From the NCBI GenBank assembly GCA_949742895.1, contig CATJRT010000200.1:1-5068 (forward strand): DNA of 5,068 nucleotides, read 5' to 3'. The position numbers and the translations under genes were made by a program. Below the pieces are notes generated by a model. That model was not told the DNA's origin and ran no database searches. It saw only the letters and a program-made list of their open reading frames with translations. This document shows positions 1-5,068 of this stretch, in pieces; the first letter of the stretch is position 1; each line of letters begins with the position of its first letter. The stretch is from an uncultured Eubacteriales bacterium (GTDB taxonomy: Bacteria; Bacillota_A; Clostridia; Oscillospirales; Oscillospiraceae).

Positions 1-1355
<1,355 letters not shown>

Positions 1356-1366
1356 TCTTGCCTAAA

Positions 1367-1372
1367 AAGGAG
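1367..1372 (+). promoter_or_regulatory. Ribosome binding site of pgeF
   Basis: AAGGAG lies 6 nt before the ATG at 1379. It fixes the start there rather than at the in-frame TTG at 1352, which would overlap the secA stop and add nine residues (MILPKKERF) with no family resemblance. Confidence 0.85.
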
Positions 1373-1378
1373 CGTTTT

Positions 1379-2191
1379 ATGGATATCATCGAGCAGATTC
1401 GGAACGGCGTGACCTTTCTGTCCTGCGACGGCATCGACGCCGCAGGGGGCGCTGCCCACGGCTTTTCCACCCGACTGGGCGGCGTGTCCGAGGGGATGTG
1501 GGCCTCCCTCAACCTGGGCGTGAGCCGGGGGGACGACCCTGACCATGTCCGGGAGAACTATCGCCGCTTCTTCCGAGCCATCGGTGTGGAGGGCGGGCAC
1601 ATCGCCATGACCAACCAGGTCCACAGCGGCGTGGTGCGCACCGTCACCACTGCCGACGTGCGGCACGACCCTTATGACAAGGTCTGCTATGAAGCGGACG
1701 GCCTAATGACCGACCTGCCCGGCGTCACCCTCATAATCTACACCGCCGACTGCATCCCCATCCTGTTCTATGACCCTAAACGCAGGGTGGTGGCCGCCGC
1801 CCACGCAGGCTGGCGGGGCACTGCCGCCGGCATTGCGGCCCAAACCGTGGCGCGGATGAAGGACGTATACGGCTGCGATGCGGCGGACATTCTGGCAGCC
1901 ATCGGCCCTGGCATCGGGCCGGACTGCTTCGAAACCCACGAGGACGTGCCCAACGCCATGACCGCCGCTTTGTCCACCGCCGTACTCCAGCACATCAAGA
2001 TCAAGGAGAACGGCAAGTTCGCGGTGGACCTGAAGGGCATTAACGCCCGCCGACTTGAGCTGGCGGGGCTGGATCCGGAGCACATCGCCGTATGCTGCCA
2101 GTGTACCGCCTGCCTGCCGGGCAAGTTCTGGAGCCACCGGCTGCTGGGCACCAGCCGGGGGTCTATGGCCTCCGCCATCCAACTGCTATGA
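1379..2191 (+). CDS. pgeF: PgeF/YfiH/YlmD-family purine nucleoside phosphorylase (laccase domain), peptidoglycan editing factor
   Basis: This complete 270-residue protein is the normal family length (about 240-280). Members are cytoplasmic zinc enzymes. Characterised relatives (FAMIN-related YfiH/YlmD proteins) phosphorolyse or deaminate purine nucleosides, and E. coli YfiH is also reported to remove wrong amino acids from peptidoglycan precursors; older databases call the domain 'polyphenol oxidase/laccase'. The conserved metal-site blocks are visible: TNQVHS with His82, YTADCIPILFYDP with Cys125, and AAHAGWRGTAAGI with His142, followed by IGPGIGPDCFE (residues 175-185) and a C-terminal QCTAC...FWSHR block (241-254). 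The C-terminal block reads SHRLLGTSRG where the more usual family pattern is S-RRD-x-TGR, probably a lineage variant. There is no signal peptide. The start is ATG 1379, set by AAGGAG. It lies 23 nt after secA and overlaps the next gene by 4 nt, suggesting cotranscription. The family is secure; which activity matters in this organism is not readable from sequence. Confidence 0.93.
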   Translation: MDIIEQIRNGVTFLSCDGIDAAGGAAHGFSTRLGGVSEGMWASLNLGVSRGDDPDHVRENYRRFFRAIGVEGGHIAMTNQVHSGVVRTVTTADVRHDPYDKVCYEADGLMTDLPGVTLIIYTADCIPILFYDPKRRVVAAAHAGWRGTAAGIAAQTVARMKDVYGCDAADILAAIGPGIGPDCFETHEDVPNAMTAALSTAVLQHIKIKENGKFAVDLKGINARRLELAGLDPEHIAVCCQCTACLPGKFWSHRLLGTSRGSMASAIQLL

Positions 2192-3726
2192 GACGGCTGC
2201 TGGCTCTGCTGCTGGCGGCCTGCCTTACCCTGGGCCTGACAGGGTGCGGTGACGACCTGCCGGAGCCGGTGGAATCTGCCGGGCCTTCTCCCACCCCCAC
2301 GCCCACCCAGGCCATACAGTCCGCCCGGTTCTCCTTGGGCTACGACCCCACCGCCTCCCTCCACCCCATCACTGGCTCCAGCCAGGCGAACCAGGATCTG
2401 ACCGGGCTGGTCTACCAGTGCCTGTACGAGCTGGACAACGACTTTACGCCCCAGCCGGTGCTGGCCCAGTCCGCCTCTGTCAGTGAGGACGGGTTGGTGT
2501 GGACCTTCACCCTGGACCCGGGCGCGGTTTTTTCCGACGGCTCTCCCCTCACCGCTCAGCACGTAGCAGATGCGCTGAATGTTGCTCGCACCAGCACCCT
2601 GTACGGGGGCCGTCTGTCTCAGATGACCGGCGCGTGGGCTGGAGAGGACGGCACGTTGGGCGTCTCCCTGTCCGCCCCCAACGGGGCTCTGCCCGCCCTG
2701 CTGGATATCCCGGTCGTGCTGGAGCAGGAGGAAGGCCCGCCTTTGGGCAGCGGCTATTACTGCTACGAAACGGCTGGGGACGCTCTATTCCTGCGGACCA
2801 ACCCCCGGCACGCCCATGCCGCCGCCCTGCCCTACGACGTGATCCCCCTCACCCCGGTGACCAACGCCGCCGAGCGCATCGCCGCCTTTGACAGCGGCTC
2901 CATCACCGCCGTCACCACCGACTTTTCCGGGGCCTACGCCCTGAGCTATTCCAGCAGCTACGAGGCCTGCGACTACCCCACCACCACCCTGATCTATGTG
3001 GGCTTCCGCACCGCTTCCGGGCCGTGCCGCTCCCCGCTGGTGCGCCGCGCCTTTTCCCAGTGCTTTGACCGGGACGAGCTGGTGCGGGTGCTGCTGTCCG
3101 GCCATGGGGACCCCGCCCTGTTGCCCGTCCATCCACGCCTCAGCGGCGCCGCAGGAAAGCCCCTGGCCTTTGACCTCGAATCTGCCGCCGCCCTGCTGGA
3201 GGAGGCAGGCTATATCCACAATGAGGAGGACGGCCTGCTGTACTTGGGCAATACTCCTCTGTCCGTCACTCTGCTGGTGAACAGCGACAACGAGACCCGT
3301 CAGCGCATAGCCGAGCAGCTTGCCTTAAACCTTCAGGAGCTGGGGGTAACGGTGACGGTGAACCGCCCCGCCTGGAAGGACTTCAACGCCGCCCTGGCCT
3401 CCGGGTCCTTCGACCTGTACATCGGGGAGGTACGCCTCCCCGGCGATCTGGACCCCTCTGCCCTGCTGACAGGGGCGTTGAACTACGGCGGCTTTGACAG
3501 CGCCAGAACCGCCCAAGCCCTGTGGACGTGGCAGGCCGCCTCCGGCCCCGCACGGGACCAGGCGGCGCAGCAGCTGTGGACGCTGCTGGAGCAGGAGGTC
3601 CCCGTGGCCGCCCTGTGCTTCAAGCGCGGCTCTCTACTGGTGCGCTGGGGGATGGCCTCTAACCTGAACCCCACCCGTGCAAACCCCTTTGACCACATGG
3701 AGCGGTGGACCACCGCCGGGCCGTGA
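2188..3726 (+). CDS. ABC transporter substrate-binding lipoprotein, family 5 (oligopeptide/dipeptide/nickel type)
   Basis: This 512-residue lipoprotein is predicted to be membrane-anchored on the outer face and to capture a solute, most often a peptide, for an ABC importer. Residues 1-19 are a short signal peptide (MRR, then a Leu/Ala-rich core) with lipobox LTGC; Cys20 is the predicted lipidated residue. A Pro/Thr linker (PSPTPTPT, 33-40) follows. The mature part has SBP_bac_5 hallmarks: an N-terminal lobe with SVSEDGLVWTFTLDPGAVFSDGSPLTAQHVADAL (97-130, quoted as key pattern), a central hinge-type block LIYVGFRTASGP...SPLVRRAFSQCFDRDELV (268-299), and LLEEAGY (336-342), as in OppA/DppA relatives. 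The start is ATG 2188, in the ATGA overlap with the pgeF stop. There is no good Shine-Dalgarno before it, so translation probably depends on coupling to pgeF. An in-frame ATG at 2092 would bury the signal peptide and is rejected. No permease or ATPase gene is in the window, so the ligand and partner transporter are unknown. A sensory or orphan receptor role is possible. Confidence 0.9.
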   Translation: MRRLLALLLAACLTLGLTGCGDDLPEPVESAGPSPTPTPTQAIQSARFSLGYDPTASLHPITGSSQANQDLTGLVYQCLYELDNDFTPQPVLAQSASVSEDGLVWTFTLDPGAVFSDGSPLTAQHVADALNVARTSTLYGGRLSQMTGAWAGEDGTLGVSLSAPNGALPALLDIPVVLEQEEGPPLGSGYYCYETAGDALFLRTNPRHAHAAALPYDVIPLTPVTNAAERIAAFDSGSITAVTTDFSGAYALSYSSSYEACDYPTTTLIYVGFRTASGPCRSPLVRRAFSQCFDRDELVRVLLSGHGDPALLPVHPRLSGAAGKPLAFDLESAAALLEEAGYIHNEEDGLLYLGNTPLSVTLLVNSDNETRQRIAEQLALNLQELGVTVTVNRPAWKDFNAALASGSFDLYIGEVRLPGDLDPSALLTGALNYGGFDSARTAQALWTWQAASGPARDQAAQQLWTLLEQEVPVAALCFKRGSLLVRWGMASNLNPTRANPFDHMERWTTAGP

Positions 3727-3757
3727 AGGAAGAACTAATTCAACCGGCAAGAGCGGG

Positions 3758-3798
3758 CTGCGAAAGATTTTCCGCCACAGCGAGGCGAGATTTCGCAG
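3758..3798 (+). other. Local hairpin inside the intergenic repeat (alternative fold)
   Basis: CTGCGAAA (3758-3765) and TTTCGCAG (3791-3798) are a perfect 8-bp inverted repeat. Inside this, CGCC (3773-3776) can pair with GGCG (3784-3787) around a 7-nt loop. This fold uses the same left arm (3758-3781) that can pair with 3834-3855, so the two structures exclude each other. No T-tract follows, so it does not look like a classical intrinsic terminator. It may simply be part of a mobile palindromic element. Confidence 0.45.
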
Positions 3799-3817
3799 AA
3801 ATAATTATGTTTATTTC
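3798..3817. repeat. AT-rich palindrome near the centre of the intergenic element
   Basis: GAAATAA (3798-3804) and TTATTTC (3811-3817) form a perfect 7-bp inverted repeat around a 6-nt spacer (TTATGT). It could be a loop-proximal stem of the larger palindrome or a protein-binding operator. TATGTT at 3806-3811 resembles a -10 hexamer, but no acceptable -35 lies 16-18 nt upstream, so no promoter is called. Confidence 0.45.
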
Positions 3818-3909
3818 AAAAAATCACAACGATGCTGTGGTGAAAAATTCCGCAGAGTGCCGCAAACGCATTGAATCAGCGCTTCCTAATGCATTGACAG
3901 ACATCACAC

Positions 3910-3915
3910 AAGGAG
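3910..3915 (+). promoter_or_regulatory. Ribosome binding site of purL
   Basis: AAGGAG sits 9 nt before ATG 3925 but only 3 nt before the in-frame ATG at 3919. The spacing favours 3925 (protein starting MSQVFRCYVQKR), which also agrees better with the short N-terminus expected for the family. Confidence 0.8.
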
Positions 3916-3924
3916 AGAATGGAT

Positions 3925-5068
3925 ATGAGCCAAGTATTTCGCTGCTATGTGCAAAAGCGTCCCGGCTTTGACGTGGAGGCCCAGGTCCTCTGCCGGAACC
4001 TGCGCGAGCAGCTGGGCGTGCAGGCTTTGCGTTCCGCCGCCATTTTGAACCGCTACGACGTGGAGGGCATCGCCCTCGCCGTCTACCAGCAGGCCCGGCA
4101 GACGGTGTTCTCCGAACCCCAGGTGGACACGGTATACGACGAGGATTTCCCCCGGCCCGCCGGACCTCACAGCCTGCTGGCGGTGGAGGCCCTGCCGGGG
4201 CAGTTCGACCAGCGGGCGGACTCCGCCGGGCAGTGCATCCAGCTCATGGCGGGAACAGGCCGGCCCCTTATCGGCTACGCCAAGGTGTATCTGCTGGAGG
4301 GCGGGCTGACCGACACCGACCTGGAGAAAATAAAGAGCTACCTCATTAACCCGGTGGAAAGCCGGGAGGCATCCATGGACAAGCCGGACACTCTGGAGCG
4401 CATCTACGGCGCACCTCCGGCGGTGCCGGTGCTGGACGGCTTCATCGAGCTTCCCGAGGAGGAGCTGGCCAAGCTGCTGGACCAGTACGGACTGGCCATG
4501 GACCTGGCTGACCTGCGCTTCCTTCAGAACTACTTCCGGGACTGGGAGCGCCGGGACCCCACCCTCACCGAGGTACGGGTGGTGGACACCTATTGGTCAG
4601 ACCACTGCCGGCACACGACTTTCTCCACCCATCTGAAAAACGTGGAAATTGGCGATCCCGCCGTCAAAGCCGCTTATGAGCGCTATCTTGCCGCACGGGT
4701 GGAGGTATATGGCGAAGAAAAGGCCAAAAAGCGCCCCCAGACCCTGATGGATATCGCCACCATCGGGACCAAGGTGCTGAAAAAGCGCGGCCTCCTGCCC
4801 GAATTGGATGAGAGCGAGGAGATCAACGCCTGCTCCATCCACGTCCCTGCCGTGGTGGATGGCGAGGAGCAGGACTGGCTGCTCATGTTCAAGAACGAGA
4901 CCCACAACCACCCCACCGAGATCGAGCCCTTCGGCGGTGCGGCCACCTGCATCGGCGGCTGCATCCGGGACCCCCTGTCCGGCCGGGCCTATGTCCACCA
5001 GGCCATGCGGGTCACCGGCGGCGGCGATCCCACCGTGCCTCTGTCCCACCCGCTGGAGGGCAAGCTGC
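3925..5068 (+). CDS. purL: Phosphoribosylformylglycinamidine (FGAM) synthase, N-terminal part (3' end outside window)
   Basis: PurL carries out the fourth step of de novo purine synthesis in the cytoplasm: FGAR plus glutamine plus ATP gives FGAM plus glutamate, ADP and phosphate. The frame is open from ATG 3925 to the window edge, with 381 complete codons of a protein expected near 1,240 residues in the long clostridial form. Residues 1 to about 90 (RCYVQKRPGFDVEAQVL...) fit the PurS-like N-terminal domain of single-chain PurL. A linker region follows, with the hallmark YWSDHCRHTTF at residues 223-233, then the first synthetase domain with FKNETHNHPTEIEPFGGAAT starting at residue 322 (Glu325, His327 and His329 in the nucleotide/Mg region), and MRVTGGGDP near the edge. 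The second synthetase half and the C-terminal glutaminase with its catalytic Cys lie outside. AAGGAG precedes the start by 9 nt. The 198-nt gap upstream suggests its own transcription or regulation, but no known purine riboswitch pattern was recognised there. An upstream start at 3919 would add only two residues. Confidence 0.96.
   Translation, partial: MSQVFRCYVQKRPGFDVEAQVLCRNLREQLGVQALRSAAILNRYDVEGIALAVYQQARQTVFSEPQVDTVYDEDFPRPAGPHSLLAVEALPGQFDQRADSAGQCIQLMAGTGRPLIGYAKVYLLEGGLTDTDLEKIKSYLINPVESREASMDKPDTLERIYGAPPAVPVLDGFIELPEEELAKLLDQYGLAMDLADLRFLQNYFRDWERRDPTLTEVRVVDTYWSDHCRHTTFSTHLKNVEIGDPAVKAAYERYLAARVEVYGEEKAKKRPQTLMDIATIGTKVLKKRGLLPELDESEEINACSIHVPAVVDGEEQDWLLMFKNETHNHPTEIEPFGGAATCIGGCIRDPLSGRAYVHQAMRVTGGGDPTVPLSHPLEGKL

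Larger units (their letters stand above)
3727..3887. repeat. Long imperfect inverted repeat, MITE-like or structured intergenic element
   Basis: It starts immediately after the TGA of the lipoprotein gene. The outer arms are 3727-3743 and 3871-3887; one matches the reverse complement of the other at 14 of 17 positions. The inner arms are 3758-3781 (left) and 3834-3855 (right); they match at 19 of 22 aligned positions with one 2-nt gap. Between outer and inner arms the match is poor (about 14-15 nt per side, sharing only TGCCG). The middle (3782-3833) is AT-rich and holds a small palindrome. The 198-nt gap containing it is 44% GC by count, clearly lower than the neighbouring genes. The nested palindrome with decayed arms fits a non-autonomous miniature transposable element or a dispersed palindromic repeat, but no clear target-site duplication is seen at its edges. 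It could instead be a folded RNA leader for purL or a 3' end structure for the upstream operon. The inverted repeat itself is directly visible; its nature is inference. Confidence 0.6.

Noticed and set aside
2092..2187. ATG at 2092 as the lipoprotein start
   Set aside because: It would add 32 residues ahead of a clear lipoprotein signal peptide and overlap pgeF by 100 nt.
1768..2562. Long minus-strand open frame of 264 codons opposite pgeF and the lipoprotein gene
   Set aside because: It is antisense to two well-supported genes. Its Gly/Ala/Pro/Arg-rich product is typical of shadow frames in GC-rich DNA, and it shows no recognisable domain.
3758..3820. Intrinsic terminator for the secA-pgeF-lipoprotein operon
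   Set aside because: Stems are present, but no run of T follows either the local hairpin or the right arm on the + strand.
3894..3922. TTGACA at 3894-3899 as a -35 box for purL
   Set aside because: A 17-nt spacer puts the -10 at 3917-3922, over the ribosome binding site and start codon, and the bases there do not resemble TATAAT.
3727..3924. Purine, PRPP or ppGpp riboswitch in the purL leader
   Set aside because: I could not find the conserved core sequences of the guanine/adenine riboswitch or of the ykkC-type motifs. A covariance-model search of Rfam would be decisive.
3677..3971. Small + strand open frames crossing the gap (3677-3874 and 3705-3971)
   Set aside because: Both overlap the end of the lipoprotein gene, and the second runs out of frame into purL. 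They lack suitable ribosome binding sites, and their middle codes across the inverted repeat.
4597..5049. Minus-strand open frames opposite purL (4597-5049, 4683-4964)
   Set aside because: The + strand here encodes unmistakable PurL motifs; the antisense products have no recognisable features.

Overview
The window reads as chromosomal core DNA from a GC-rich, low-redundancy Clostridia-type Firmicute. The best guess is the Oscillospirales (Flavonifractor/Pseudoflavonifractor/Oscillibacter-like). Evidence for this is the strong C/G bias at third codon positions, the clear AAGGAG-type ribosome binding sites, a SecA with a C-terminal zinc tail, and the long single-chain clostridial-type PurL. The taxon is an inference from style, not from a database match.

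Layout: all four genes are on the + strand. (1) 1-1355 is the 3' part of secA, the preprotein translocase ATPase, cut by the left edge. (2) 1379-2191 is a complete pgeF (YfiH/YlmD, 'laccase-domain' purine nucleoside phosphorylase / peptidoglycan-editing family), 23 nt after secA with its own ribosome binding site. (3) 2188-3726 is a complete lipoprotein of the family 5 (oligopeptide/nickel type) ABC solute-binding proteins; its ATG overlaps the pgeF stop as ATGA, so the two are probably translationally coupled. (4) 3925-5068 is the 5' part of purL (FGAM synthase), cut by the right edge. The first three genes look like one transcription unit. purL lies beyond a 198-nt gap and may be separately transcribed.

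The 3727-3924 gap is the one non-routine stretch. It is 44% GC (88 of 198, counted by hand), clearly lower than the genes around it. Most of it (3727-3887) forms a long imperfect inverted repeat. The outer arms match at 14 of 17 positions, the inner arms at 19 of 22 with one 2-nt gap, and a 7-bp AT-rich palindrome lies near the centre. This resembles a decayed MITE-like or other dispersed palindromic repeat, or a structured leader of purL. The left inner arm can also pair with a nearer site, giving two mutually exclusive folds. No standard purine riboswitch, U-tract terminator or convincing promoter was seen there.

Functionally the genes are mostly housekeeping: protein export, nucleoside salvage or cell-wall editing, a surface solute receptor (itself a Sec substrate), and de novo purine synthesis. 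I see no defence system, integrase, CRISPR array, tRNA or rRNA. No previously undescribed multi-gene system is evident; the intergenic palindrome is the item most worth following up.
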